Notes under the pieces: model-generated
Told to the model about the DNA's origin: nothing
The model's input: only the letters and a program-made list of their open reading frames with translations
Database searches by the model: none
Source of the DNA: Micractinium sp. NFX-FRZ
Taxonomy: Eukaryota > Chlorophyta > Trebouxiophyceae > Chlorellales > Chlorellaceae
Assembly: GCA_029339195.1 (NCBI GenBank)
Contig: JAPTJF010000595.1
Span: forward strand, 1-32,014
Direction: 5' to 3'
DNA length: 32,014 nt
In this document: piece by piece, positions 1 to 10,790 of the stretch
Position numbering within the stretch: the first letter of the stretch is position 1
Layout: every line of letters begins with the position of its first letter
Made by a program: the position numbers and the translations under genes

Positions 1-1216
1 TAGCGAAGGGCGCAGAAGCTGTGCTAGAGCGGGTTTCGGGGGGTCGCCGTAAAAAACGGCGCAGCACAGCATGTCCGAAAATTGATGTACGCGAGGCGAA
101 AGGGCCGCAAGAACCTGCAAGGAAGGGGAGAGAGTATCGGGATTCCGTTGTTTCGGGCCCAGATCCAGCGGGTACTCACTAAAACAGGAGCGGATGCGTG
201 GGAGCTGCAAGGAGCACCGCCCGCCCGCCCACCATGGCGGCCCAATCATTGTGGCCCTGACAGTCACACTGCAAGTCCACACTGTTTCAATACTGAGTAT
301 GGCATTACTCTAGTGTACCCTCTTATGATTTATCTCAAAAGCATGCGAACCAAGAAAAGCTGGGTGCCTGCACCCCAAGTGTGCGAGCAGCGCAGGTGGC
401 ATGCAGCCGCCAGCCGCCCTGTGCCCGCTGCCGCCTGGGCGTGCGCCACCACGTGTGTGGCAGAGCTATCAATTGGGGTGAGTTCAACACCATGCGAGAC
501 TAAAAAGGATCCGTGCTACTTGATTGAATGAAAATGTACTGTGGCACCTGCAGGTGGCCGTTGTTGGTCTTCTGTAGGTTTGACCGACTTTGACCATCTG
601 CACCGGGCCCTCTCTGGCAACCCCACTGACTGTTCATTCCCAAGACCAGCTTACGAAATGTGTATTTACAAAGATAGTCGTTTGTGCGCCTGTCAAGCAG
701 CGCAGGTGCGCTTCTTGACCGCTGCGTCAACACCCCGTCAGGCAGGCTGGCGTATCCACTCGCTGGCTGCCCAGGTGCTGCGCCCACCAGGTTTCCCGTT
801 GCCACGCAAAGAGACGATTGAAGGATCCCCAGACTTGAGTTTTGCCCAACGAACGGAGGCCTTTCCAGGCTGGGTAGAGAGGTGGCGCGGTGGTGGCTTG
901 GAGAGCGCAGTCCGGGGCGCAGCCGGCACAGCTCTCAGCGAGTCTCACTAACCACCATCTTGTGAGTCCACGGCTGCTGCGCATGCCGCTTGGGATGCCG
1001 CATTCGCACCATGCTCACACGCTGCTGCCCGTAGGCACCCCTCGAGGGGTAGGATCTGCCATATGGTGCTGCCAGCAGGACTGTTTCATGCAGCAGCGTT
1101 TCGCCATGGCGCGCCAGGTGCCGCCAGCCAGCGGCATGGCAATGACCTTGGCGGTGCCCTGAGCATCGCCCTCTACTTGCAAACGCTGCATCATCATGTT
1201 GTGTGCTTTGTTGGAG
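1..1216. other. Unresolved upstream region (5' of DENND6-like gene)
   Basis: No coding exon could be supported here. The first recognisable DENND6 exon opens at 1217 after a 3' splice site (ttggag|gtc), so at least one upstream coding exon, normally encoding a short N-terminus ending in a W-V-x-x-F-C-V-V-like strand, must lie here or before the window. I did not find a convincing match to it. The stretch about 240-720 is visibly less GC-rich than the genes and looks like promoter or intergenic DNA. Open frames on both strands here show no family motif. Confidence 0.4.
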
Positions 1217-4200
1217 GTCCTGTTTGACGTTGATAAAGGGCACAACGTATCGGCCGTGCACCCGCCAGGACTCTTCACAGAGCAAGAGCTGAACGACATC
1301 GCCTTCAATGCCTTCCCCGTGAGTTGCTTTCCGATGCGGCAGAGTGCGGGAGAACAAGTTGGGAGGGCGCCGTTGCGGCGCGCGGCCCTCCTGCTCACCC
1401 CGTTGCGCTGGTTCGCCGTCCTGCCTGCAAGCAAGCTTGTCAATGGATCTGCGCTCATTCAGCAGCTTGCGGGGATCCTCTTTGTCCCTCTACCACCCGC
1501 CACCGCGGTGCCGCCGCCACCGCTGCTCACACTGTGCGCCGCGCTGTCCATTCACCCCTCTGGCCTGCAGGACAGCCTGTCAATGGAGCTGCGCTCCTCC
1601 AGCAGCGTGCGGGACAGCAGCTTCAGCTTTCGCCTGCGCCGCCTGGCGGGGGCGCCGGTTCATCTGCAGTGGATCCACGGGTGAGGCGGCGTGTCGGGGC
1701 ACCGGCCCCCTCCAGCGGCGGCAGCAGCAGCCGCAGCAGCGGGAGATGTCCTGCTGTGCCCTGCTGTTTGTTCCTGCGCCTGCTCACGGTCATAGACTTT
1801 ACGTGGTGGTTTTGGTATCCTCTGCAGGCACGTGTTCTGCCGGCAGCGCCAGGACGAGCGCCTGCGGCGCGGCTGCGAGCAGAAGTCAATCGTCCTGCTG
1901 TCCTGGCTGCCGCTGCACAGCATCCTGGAGCCGCTCGCCCGCCTGGTGGGGCCCACGGCGCTCAGCTACGGCCCGGATGCGCTGCGGCAGGTGCGCATAT
2001 GCAGCGGTGTCAGTTGGCGCACCTGCATCGGCGTGCTGGGTGGCCAGCAGGCTTAGTACGTGTGCGTGGACTTTGTCGGCAGACGAGCGGTGCATGGTGC
2101 AGCACCCATGTCACACACAGTTGTGAAGTAGTTTAGCGGGCTGGCTGGTGCCTGGCAGGCGGCCCAGCTGCAGCGGCCACCCTGCTGTGTCCCGCTGATC
2201 CGGCAGCGCCGCTATGGTGCCTGTCACCCCGGCTGCTTCCGCTGCACGGCTCTCCGCTGCCGCCGCAACGTGTGCCGCCTGAAAGGCGGGGTTCCGCCCT
2301 CCCATGGCACCCCACCATTACCTAACTACCTCTGGGCGGTGTATCATTGACTGAGTTTCTGTTTCAACTGTTGCAGGTGTACGAAGACGTGCAGCACTGG
2401 CCGCCGCTCGAGTGGGGTTGCCGCATGGAGCTGCCGCTGCTGGGAGTGCAGGGTGTGAACGTGCAGCTGCCGCTGCTGACCAGCCTGCCCAGCAGCGCGC
2501 TGCCTGCTGCCGTGGCGGCTGGGCTGGGGCACTATGCCGTGGCAGCCGCGCTGGGGCAGCCTGACGCAGCAGCAGGCGCAGCAGGCACAGCGGGGGAGGC
2601 GTTAGAACCTAGCGGCAGCGGCAGCGATGATGGCTGCGGCGGTGACGAGGCGGAGGCACCTGCAGCTCACCCCGGAAGCAGCAGCGGCGGAGAGACGGCA
2701 GCAGGAGAAGGTGCAGACTCGGCGGTGCCTCCGCCAGTTGCTGCTGCAGCAGCAGCAGCAGCAGCAGCAGCAGCGCCAGATGGCCCCTCCCCTGAGCTTC
2801 TGGTTGCCTCGCCCGCCCAGGTGGCGGTGGCCCTGGCTGATGAGCTGGACGCCAGCGGGCTGCCAGCTGGCGTGCTGCCGCAGGCGTATGGGCAGCAGGA
2901 GCCTGAGGCCAGCGTGTTTGGCGACTGCGACTGCTTCACGCCGCTGCGGGAGGCGCTGCCACAGCTGTGGGCGCTCTGGGAGCTGCTGCTGCTGGGGGAG
3001 CCGCTGATGGTGGTGGCGCCCACACCAGGTGTGTGTCCCTGCTGTGCACGCTTTGGTTTGCTCTCGTATGCTGCACTGCTCAGCTGGTGGCGCTGGTGGG
3101 AGAGCCGCTCATGGTGGTGGCACCCACATACCAGGTGTGAGGTGTGTGTGTTGTGCATACTTGCAGGCTGCGCTGCTTAGCAAATTGTTTGCTGCAGCAC
3201 GTGCTACTGTTGTTGGGCCACACACCAGGGGCACGTTTCACAGGAAAGCTGCACAGCAGGCTACTCCTTCGGGCCGCCTGCCCTGGCAGCCCGCCCCCCA
3301 GCGCCCTGCTCCATGCCCCCGCCCCCCACCCCCGTCCTGCAGGCGCCTGCTCATCCACCGTTGCCGCCCTGCTGTCTCTGCTGGCACCCTTCCCTTACAG
3401 CCTGGACTGGCGGCCCTTCTTCACCATCCACGACGCTTCGTTTGCCCGCCTGGCCGCCGGGCAGCTGCCTACCGCCTCCAACGGCCTACCCATGCTGCTG
3501 GGCGTCACAAACCCGTACTTCGTCAAGGCAAGCGCTGGCCCCCTGGCTGCACCTCCTCCTCGGTGCTGCTGCCCCGGTTGCCGTGCAAGGAGGGCCCCTG
3601 GTGGTGTCTACCCCATTATTGCCTTGATGCGAGCGTGGCTTCTCCAGTCGGCGCCTGCCAGCTGGCTGTGCGGCAACTTGCTTGAACGGAAGTGGGCGGG
3701 GAGCCGAGTGTGCCTGACCCCCTGCCTGGCTGACACCGCCTTGACTCTTGCGGTTCACACTTTAGGAATCAATGTTGATTGTATACCAAGGTTGCGCGCC
3801 TGTCTCCCCCTCCCTGGCTGCAGGCCCTCCCCGACTGGCCCAACGTCCTGTCCACAGGGCACACAGCAGCCACGGTGCTGCCCTCCAGCAGCAGCGAGCA
3901 CTTGGATGAGCTGGCAGCGGGCAGCAGCGAGGGCGGAGGCAGCAACGGCGGCAGCCTGCACGCCTCTGGGTCAGCAAACAGCGTGGGCAGCAGCAGCGGA
4001 GCTGGCGCCGGCCTGGCAGGCGGGCGCCTGGGCAGCGCGCCAGCGCCGCTGCCCGGCGGCGGAGTGAGCCGGTTGGGAGGCATGCTGCGGCGGCGGCCGG
4101 CCAGCCCTGCAGCGCTGCTTTCAGGGCCGCTGGACCACTGCTGGCTGGCATACAAGCCGCTCAGCCGGCCAGACAAGACGGTTCTTGAAAGGCTGGTGCA

Positions 4201-5718
4201 GCCGCAGCCCTCAGGTGGGATTGAAGGTGTAGTGTTTCGGGTGTGTGTTTGCTATTCGAGGGTGGGGTAGGGTTTGGCCTGAGCTAGCAATGCGAAGGGT
4301 GGCTGGTGGTTGAGCGACCGGTGCAGCGGCAGCCCTGAGGCGGGTGGTGCGATGCCAGGGTGGGCAGGGCCGTCGGTGGGCTGTTTCTGCGACGGTGGCC
4401 GTCGGTGGGCTGTTTCTGCGACGGTGGCACCTGTGGCACGTGGCACAGCACAGCATAGCACAGCGCAGCACATGGTGATTGTGCGGTTCAAAGGCAGGCA
4501 GGCAGGCTTGGGCTGTGCCTCCAAGAAGGCAGGGCAGGGTGTGGTGTGCGCAGCAGACAGCCCGGGCACACAGCAGCACCAAGGCGGTGCTCTGCCTTGT
4601 TGGCTGGCCAGCTGCGCTCTGTGGCCCCTGCCCACCTCTTTGGCTCCCACAGGCGCCTGCCCCCCCAACTGATGGGCCCCTGCTGCCTCCTTCCCACCCA
4701 CCCCTGCCTGCCTGTGCAGACCCTGCAGACAAGTGGCGCCGCCTCGCAGCCGTCAACTCTGCCATGCTGCGCCGCCACTTCCAGCAGCTGACAAAAGCCC
4801 TGCTGGCGCCGCTGCTCCCCTACATCTCGCCCTGCCTGCCGCCGCCACCCTGCGACCAGCAGAGCAGCGACGTAAAGGGTGGGTGCGGCGGGTGGGTGGG
4901 TGGTCGGGTGCACTTGGGTGGGCAACTGGGTAAGTGTGAGGGTGGGCAGCTGGGCAGGCATGCCTGAGGGGTGCCTGTTCAGGTTAGTCCGCACCAGGCC
5001 ATGTGATGCCCCGCACCGAGAGGGCATGGGCACATACTGCACTCCAGCGCACTCTGCCTGGCACCTCCCTGCCCCACCTGCCCGCCTGCCTGGCGCCCCC
5101 ACTCGCCGCCCCGTGGCACCGACCTGCCCAGCCTAACCGCGCTGCCCCGCCTGACCTATTCACCCTGCCCCCTGCCAACGTGCAGCGGCCCCGCCGGAGC
5201 CGCCGCTGCTGCCGCGCCTGGATGCGGCAGCCCTCATGGCGCGCCTGTCCTCCAAGGACGCCCACCTCCCAGAGGTGCTGCTGCAGCGCTTTGGCGGCCA
5301 CCGCGGCCTGCTCGCCTTCTACCAGCGCCTCCTCGGCTCCCCCAACCTCGTGGCCTTCATGCACCTGCGCCGCCTGGCGGCCAACGAGTGGCAGCGCCAG
5401 GAGTGGGCGAGCGCCGCAGCGGCAGCACCCCTGCAGGAGCTCTTGTCGGTGGAACACTTTTTCCGCCTCGAGCAGCGCCTGGCGGCTGCGCGGCAGCAGC
5501 TGGCCACTGCGGGCGGGGGTGGCAGCAGCAGCGGCAGCGGTGGTGGTGACAGCGGGCGGCGCACAAGTTCGGCGGAGGCGGAGGCGGCAGCGCTGGCTGA
5601 GCAGCTGCAGCAGCAGCTGCAGCTGGCGTTTGGCGACCTGCCAGAGGACCTGCAGACAGTGATACTGCAGACGCCCAGCCACGCGGCCATGCTGGAGCAG
5701 CGGCAGCCGGCAGGGTGA
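1217..5718 (+). CDS. DENND6-like DENN-domain protein (Rab GEF), N-terminus not located
   Basis: Eight exons are visible: 1217-1318, 1571-1680, 1828-1990, 2377-3028, 3343-3527, 3824-4214, 4720-4878 and 5186-5718. They sum to 2295 nt (764 residues plus stop) with consistent phases. The order of conserved blocks is that of DENND6/FAM116 (AVL9-type DENN): FDVDKGHNVSAVHPPG, HVFCRQRQDERLRRG with EQKSIVLLS, LWALWELLLLGEPLMVVAP, DWRPFFTIHD with LLGVTNPYFVK, DHCWLAYKPL, LRRHFQQLTKALLAPL, and a final FGDLPEDLQTVILQTP. Animal DENND6 proteins are exchange factors for Rab14 in endosomal recycling; the substrate in algae is inference. Low-complexity insertions (an Ala tract from GCA repeats near 2742-2775, and Ser/Gly stretches in exons 4, 6 and 8) interrupt the domain. 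The exon 5/6 intron has a GC donor (aag|gcaagc at 3528). Two introns hold decayed junction copies. The initiator exon is not identified. Confidence 0.85.
1425..1500 (+). repeat. Decayed copy of DENND6 exon 2 acceptor region inside the preceding intron
   Basis: This segment aligns with 1562-1640, the acceptor and start of exon 2, at a fixed offset of 140 bp. Examples are tgtcaatggatctgcgctc against tgtcaatggagctgcgctc, and cagcagcttgcggg against cagcagcgtgcggg. The upstream pyrimidine tract and cctgcaag/cctgcagg also match. The reading frame and the exact acceptor are lost, so it is presumably not spliced. Confidence 0.7.
3085..3232 (+). repeat. Decayed copies of DENND6 exon 4 donor region inside the following intron
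   Basis: The true exon end at 2990-3028 (gagccgctgatggtggtgg followed by cgcccacaccag|gtgtgt) is repeated at 3103-3140 as gagccgctcatggtggtgg followed by cacccacataccaggtgtga, an offset of about 104 bp. A shorter, weaker third copy (gttgttgggccacacaccagg) follows near 3208-3230. The second copy still has an AG|GT donor and could be an alternative 5' splice site. Confidence 0.7.
4371..4429 (+). repeat. 29-bp tandem duplication in a DENND6 intron
   Basis: Two essentially identical 29-bp units begin cgtcggtgggctgtttctgc. They lie inside the intron 4215-4719. No coding content is seen. Confidence 0.85.
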
Positions 5719-6290
5719 CACACAGTCATGCCGGACAGTGCTGTCAAGGCAGGTGGCCGTTTCTTGTGTTCCATTTTACGTCGGCATTCATGATACTGTC
5801 GGCGCCTGCCCTTTGAGGCACTCCTCTGGTGTAAGCTGCCCTTCCCTGCTGCCTTTAACTTCTTCTGACTGTTCGCATTGATGTTGTTGGCACCTGGGGG
5901 GAGTGGTGCGACCAGGGGCTGGGTAAAAGACCAGGAATACCAATGATGGCTGCAGCTGCTGGCGGCTGCAGCTGACCTGCCAGCCAGCCAGATACTGCCC
6001 TGCCGGCCTTCAGTATGGGTCGTGCACTGGTTGGCAACAAAACAGGCACGCCACTGTGGACGGCCCTGCCTGTGATAGGCGTCATGGTGTATGGGATGGC
6101 ATGAGGCCTGAACTGAGAATGCAGTCCCACCATACCATGACAAAACTTCCGCTTGAGCTGGCAGTGGCGCTCGCAAGATGAGCAGGCAAGGCAGGGCACA
6201 GCGACACGTCCATCGGCACGTCACCCTAAGTGCTGTTTGCTGTTTGTGCCACACGTGTTTACACACAATGCATTTCGTGCGCAGAGTGCT
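5719..6290. other. Convergent 3' region of the DENND6-like and PP7 genes
   Basis: This is noncoding DNA between two convergent stop codons. A TGTAA poly(A)-type signal lies on the + strand at 5830-5834, 112 nt after the DENND6 stop. On the - strand TGTAA (forward ttaca, 6259-6263) lies about 28 nt after the PP7 stop. The middle part is unremarkable sequence with no supported gene. Confidence 0.6.
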
Positions 6291-6578
6291 TCAGCTGACT
6301 GTGGCGGTGGTTCCGCTGAGCCGCTGCCGCTTGGCTGCTGGCTCCTCGCTGGCATCGCCGCCCGCAGCTGCCGCTCCTGTGCTGCCAGCCGCGTCCTCGC
6401 ATCGTGCTGCTGCCTGCACTGCCAGCTTGCCCTCCTCAGCTGCCTGGCTGGCATCGCTGCTCTGGTCGCGCAATCGCTCTTCCTGCCTGCCGGCAAGAGG
6501 CGCAGGCCCGCTCGCAAGCTGATTGCTATATGCCTGCTCCTCCCTGGGTTGTGTCTTTTCCATCTCCTCCTCCTCTTC

Positions 6579-6617
<39 letters not shown>

Positions 6618-9600
6618 GCCTTGGCTGCTCCCTTCGGGCTCCTCCAAGCCACTCGCAGCCTTATCACCCGGCTCTCGCCGTGTTGCTGCTCCTGCCTCCT
6701 CTGCCTCCGCCTCCACCGCCTCTGTGGCGGTAACATATGGGTTGGCCTGCAGGGCAGCATCGAGGCAGAGCACAAAGCACCGAGTCACCAGCCAGCCAGC
6801 ACAGCTGGCCGCACCGGCGCAGGTAGGCGTAGGCATGCACGCAGCCAGGGACCCTGCACCAGCACCGGCGGTGCACATCATTTTGTCACCCACCCTCCCA
6901 GTCCTGCTGCAAGTAATCCGCACCAGCTTGACTACACGCACAGCTGCGGGCGCAACCAACGGACCCACCTGAGGCCGTGGCGCTGCCTCAAACTGCACAA
7001 AGCGTGGCGCATCGTAGGCAGGTCCTGACAGCACCGCCACAGCGCCCAGGTTCGGGTACTGCGGCTGCCCAAACTGAGGGTACAGGGGCGCCGAAAAGAC
7101 GGTGTACAGCTTGCCGTCTGGCAGGGCAGGGGGGCAGGGGGCGGTATGCATGGCAGGGCAGGGCAGGGCATACAGGTGAGGAGTGCTGCTGGCATGGGCG
7201 CATGCACGTGCCGCGAGGATGCATGCGAAAGTCGAGAGCGACTGGCGACAGGAGCACGGCACCGAAGTGCCGCTCACGAGTGCAGCCCAGCTGTTCCCAG
7301 CTGCCAGCGCTCCCGCCTGCCCGTGCCACAGCTGCCAGGCTACTCACAGGGGGTGTCATGGTCCAGCGCGTACCCCGCCAGCATGTCGGGCATTTCGGGG
7401 CGCAGCGTGCGCGCGTCCGGGCCTGCACGCACACAGCATGCATGAAAGCATTATTACAGGCGACAGAGCAACTTGGGGATCCAGGCAAAGGAGGGTTGCT
7501 GATGGCTGGCAGGCATTGCAGTCAGGCAGCAGCACGATGCATTGCACATTAGCATGCAACACACCTTCATGGCCCCGGAGGATGAGTCGCAGCCCGTTGT
7601 CCCGCAAGAAGGCCTGCGGGCACACGGCAGGCGCAGCAGGCACAGCATGCCAGCAATCCGTCAGCTTGGTGTGGGGCGGCTCCCCGCCACCTCAGCATCC
7701 GATACAGCAGCTTGTTGCCAGTCCAATGCAGCTTCCACTGCCCAGATGCAGCAGGCAGGCAGCCGGGCGAGCGGGCAGGCTTGTAGCGGGCAGTTGGCAG
7801 TCAGTCAAGCAGCGATGCGCACCACTCCAGCCAGGGGCACAAGCTGGCAGCGCACCTCGCACACGTCCGGCCCAAAGCGGATGCCCACGTCACCGGGGCG
7901 TGCCCCCAGCTCAATTCCCAGGCGGCTGCCTGGATCAGACCACAGGACATCTGCAGATGGCGCAGCGTGCAGGTACACACGTCAGGTCCCAGTAGCAGCA
8001 GTACCAGAAGCTGGCCAGCGGCCTTGCACAGCTGCCCCATGCAGCCATCCGCCGCCCTGCAGCTGCGTCGCCAAATCGCCGCAGCCGCCTGCTTGCACGC
8101 TGCCAACAACAACAACAACGGCCACCGCCCGCGCCCCGTCGCCCGCGGTGTCCCCTCCTGCATGCATGCCGCCAACACATGGCCTGCGCACGGGCACCCC
8201 ACCCGCCTGCCCCCCGCCCGCTGCATCCCCTCCTGCTTGCCTGCAGCCAAGCGCTGGTCCTGCTTCCCCGGGTCAGGGTCGTCCCCCCCCTTTGAGGCCG
8301 CAGAAATGTCTGCTAGAGAGGCCACCGTCACCGCCGCCTGGTCTGCAGCAGGCGGCAGGCGAGTCAAGGCGGTACGGTGGCACAGCATCAGGCCATGCCA
8401 GGATGCTTGGCGACATCAGCATGCTGTGCATAAGGTGCTTTCAGAGTTGCAAAACAGGTACGTCCCAGCCAACTCCCTCTCCGCCTTGTGGCCGGCCCAC
8501 CCACCCACCTGCCAGGGAGCTGCGACGGGTCGCTCGGCGGGGAGGGGCGCGAGGCAGGCCGCCGTGCAGCACCAGCGTGCTGCCAGCCACCACCGCTGCC
8601 AGCGGTAGGTGGGAGAACAGGCTGCGGCAGGCCGAGAAGACGGCCTGCACACCATGAAGGAGAGGGCGGGCACATGCATCGTGTACAGCAGGCACGCGGC
8701 AAGCATATTTCCAGGAAGGAAGGCAAGATGGCAGCATGATGTGGAGCGGCAGCAGCAGCCGTGAATGTGCAGCACAGCAGCAGTGGTGGCGTTGCCAGTT
8801 CCAGCAGCGGCACCAGGCAGCAACCCACCATGCCCTCGTTGGCAGGCCCATACTTGGCGAGCACTTCCGCACGGAAGCCTGCAGTCAAGCGACAGCGCGG
8901 GATGGGTAAAAAAGCATGCAGTGCATCGAGGCAGGAGACACTGGGGCACCGCTGCAGCCCTGCGCGTCTCGGAAGCCGCTACATGGGCCGGTACCGCGTG
9001 CGACAACCTGCGTTACGCGGTGCAGCACAACACAGGCCTGCAACCAGACTTCTCTCTCACACAGCTGCACCCCATTCCGCAGTACCCACGTCAGTCCCAG
9101 CAACACACGGTAGTCAAAAGCCACATTCGCAGCTTGCAGCAGGGCGTGCAGCAGGGCGTGCAGCGCACCGTAGACCCAGGAGCAGTACAGGCTCTCATGG
9201 TTGCCACGCACAAGGTACACACTTGCGGGTGCCGCCGCCTTGAGCGCGGCCAGCAGCACCAGCGTTTCCAGGCCCCAGGCGCCCCGGTCCACAAAGTCTC
9301 CATCAAAGACAAACAGGGTGGAGGGCGAGGGGAAGCCTGCACGGTCAAAGCTGCAGGCAGGCAGGCGGGGGCGGGCGCGGCAGGCGGGTGGGCGGGAACA
9401 AGAAGCAGTGCAACAGAAGGGCTAGATGCAAGCTGCCACACCTGCTTGCCACACCTGCTTGCATCTAAGAGCCGGCGGGGCAGCAGGCAGCCACTGGACA
9501 GATGCAGCGGCGGGCATACTGGCACCCAGCCCCTGGCTGGGCCGCACCCAGCAGGCTCACATGGTGAGCAGATCGTGGTACTGCCCATGCAGGTCTCCCA

Positions 9601-10002
9601 CAACCACCACCTCGGACCCCTCTGGCGGGCGCACCTGCAGGCGAGGCAGCGCAGGGCGGGAGCAGCATGGGCAGGCAGCGAGGGGGCACAACTGTCTGCA
9701 TGCATGCAAGGGCACAGCCGCGCCATCCTGTTGTGCTCCTGGCCACGTGAGGCATTGCCACAACTTTGAATAGATGAGGGAAGGCTTACGTGCACCAGGG
9801 TGGGCTCAGCTTTGAGCAGCTTCTCTGCCCGCCTGAGCAGCGCGACGCAGGTCGCAGCTGTCAGCGGCTGCGAGGAGGCAGGCGGCCGCCGAGTGGCAGC
9901 GTCCAGACCAGCAGCCAGCTCGGTGCAGAAGGGCAGGGTGAGGGTGGCTGGCACGTCCAGCAGGGCATGCGCCGCATCATCCGCGGCAGCCCTTTTCTCC
10001 AT
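6291..10002 (-). CDS. PP7: PP7-type Ser/Thr protein phosphatase (PPP family)
   Basis: Eleven exons, in transcript order: 10002-9790, 9634-9561, 9350-9169, 8878-8829, 8644-8509, 8342-8241, 7950-7856, 7613-7565, 7422-7348, 7117-6969 and 6746-6291. The model is 1581 nt and 526 residues. All PPP metal-site motifs are present: GDLHG (about 84-88), GDFVDRG (113-119), RGNHES (144-149), LHGGL and RGHEG, then FSAPLYPQF. DRGAWGLET, AEVLAKYG, DVLWSDP and HEGPDAR mark it as plant PP7 rather than PP1, PP2A or PP5. The C-terminus adds a Ser tract from CTG/AGC repeats, an acidic run and a KRQR basic patch, which suggests a nuclear location, as known for plant PP7. The exon 6/7 intron has a GC donor (gcag|gcaagc). 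The start is the first ATG in the exon 1 frame; the frame stays open further upstream without an ATG, so an extra 5' exon is possible. Confidence 0.85.
9423..9467. repeat. Inverted repeat (hairpin) in a PP7 intron
   Basis: The arms tagatgcaag and cttgcatcta are exact 10-bp reverse complements. They enclose a loop containing two copies of gccacacctgctt. The element lies in the intron 9351-9560. It could form a transcript hairpin; no function is visible. Confidence 0.6.
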
Positions 10003-10387
10003 CGCTGCCTGGTTCTGCCGCCGCCGCTGCCGCCAGTCTCCCGCCAAACCGCACTGCTTGCGCGCAAGCTGCCCGACAACTCTCCAGCGGTGCACAAGCC
10101 TTCCGTCTGTATTGAGCGTCACAAAACAGCGTGAGCGGACCAGGCGCTGAATTGAGGGACGGCGCGACAGGTTTCCGAGAGTTGTGGGCAGCAGCAATGG
10201 CTTGTCGTGTTTGTTGGACTTCTCAGACTTTAAAATCGACGCTCAGACCACCGGGCCATTAGGGCAGATGCGCCGCTGAGCAAGTTTGTCGACTGCTTTC
10301 GTCGCTCATGCAGCTTTGTGGCCATCGGCTGTTCGGACGGTGTTGTTCTACTGCATTGACTCGAACAGTCATCCATGAATTGTACTT
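10003..10387. promoter_or_regulatory. 5' flank of PP7, copy A of a duplicated head-to-head promoter block
   Basis: The segment about 10190-10370 recurs at 18898-19100 with high identity, for example ccgggccattagggcag and tttgtggccatcggctgttc. In the intact layouts, PP7 leaves this block leftward and an RWD gene rightward, so it is likely a bidirectional promoter. A TATA-like gactttaaaat lies at about 10225-10235 (gactttaaatt in the other copy). Promoter activity is inferred only from position. Confidence 0.5.
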
Positions 10388-10790
10388 GTGAGACGCCAGA
10401 CTTGGTCACCACCGGCGCCTCCGCTGCCTGGTGCCGCCGCCGCCGCCGCTGCTGCCTGCCGCGAGCCCAGCATTGCGCACAGCATCCCTTCGCGTTACCC
10501 TTCCCTCAGAGACGGCGAGCTGGACAGTGCGCAGCAGGCGGATGATGTGTGCGCGCTGCAGGCAGTCTACAGGGAGGATGCGGTGCAACTGTTAGATGCC
10601 CACAGCCTACGCTTTGCTGTCCCAGATGCCGACACCTCCCCCCACCTCGCCATGCACATCCACCTGCCCTCCACATACCCCAGCCAGCACCCGCCTGTCA
10701 TGGAGCTGAGCTGCAACCTGCTGCCCGGGGATGTGCTGGCAGGCCTGGCGGTGCCTAGGTGGGGTGCCTGCCGAGGTGCCTGTTGAGATG
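10388..10790 (+). pseudogene. Truncated copy of RWD-Impact gene (exon 2 only)
   Basis: This stretch encodes an RWD half-domain nearly identical to exon 2 of the intact gene at 19337-19606: DAHSLRFAVPDADTSPH, YPSQHPPVMELSCNLLPG and others. It looks dead for several reasons. The initiator exon with its ATG (19143-19152 in the intact copy) is missing. One base is lost at the acceptor (ctcagagacgg against ctcagaggacgg), which shifts the spliced frame. About 21-26 bp (GELEALF codons) are deleted before the donor, and the donor itself reads cctaggtgggg. No later exons follow. Read unspliced, the frame is open with no good ATG, so a short translated relic cannot be excluded. Confidence 0.8.

Noticed and set aside
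549..585. A candidate DENND6 first exon (R-W-P-L-L-V-F-C-R-F-D-like)
   Set aside because: It superficially resembles the W-x-x-x-F-C-V-V-x-F-D start of the family, but it hits a stop at once and has no usable splice into 1217.
1324..2136. Two long overlapping + strand frames (about 260-270 codons)
   Set aside because: They cross DENND6 introns and read its exons 2 and 3 in other frames. The Cys/Ser/Arg-rich translation has no family features.
2130..2280. A possible further decayed copy of DENND6 exon 3
   Set aside because: Only short GC-rich blocks such as ccggcagcgcc match. The similarity is not above what this composition gives by chance.
4371..4429. A possible CRISPR-like direct repeat
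   Set aside because: There are only two adjacent units and no spacers, in a eukaryotic intron. It is a simple tandem duplication.
8765..9769. A 334-codon open frame on the + strand opposite PP7
   Set aside because: The PP7 exons on the - strand have exact catalytic motifs and consistent splice phases. The antisense frame has no recognisable domain.
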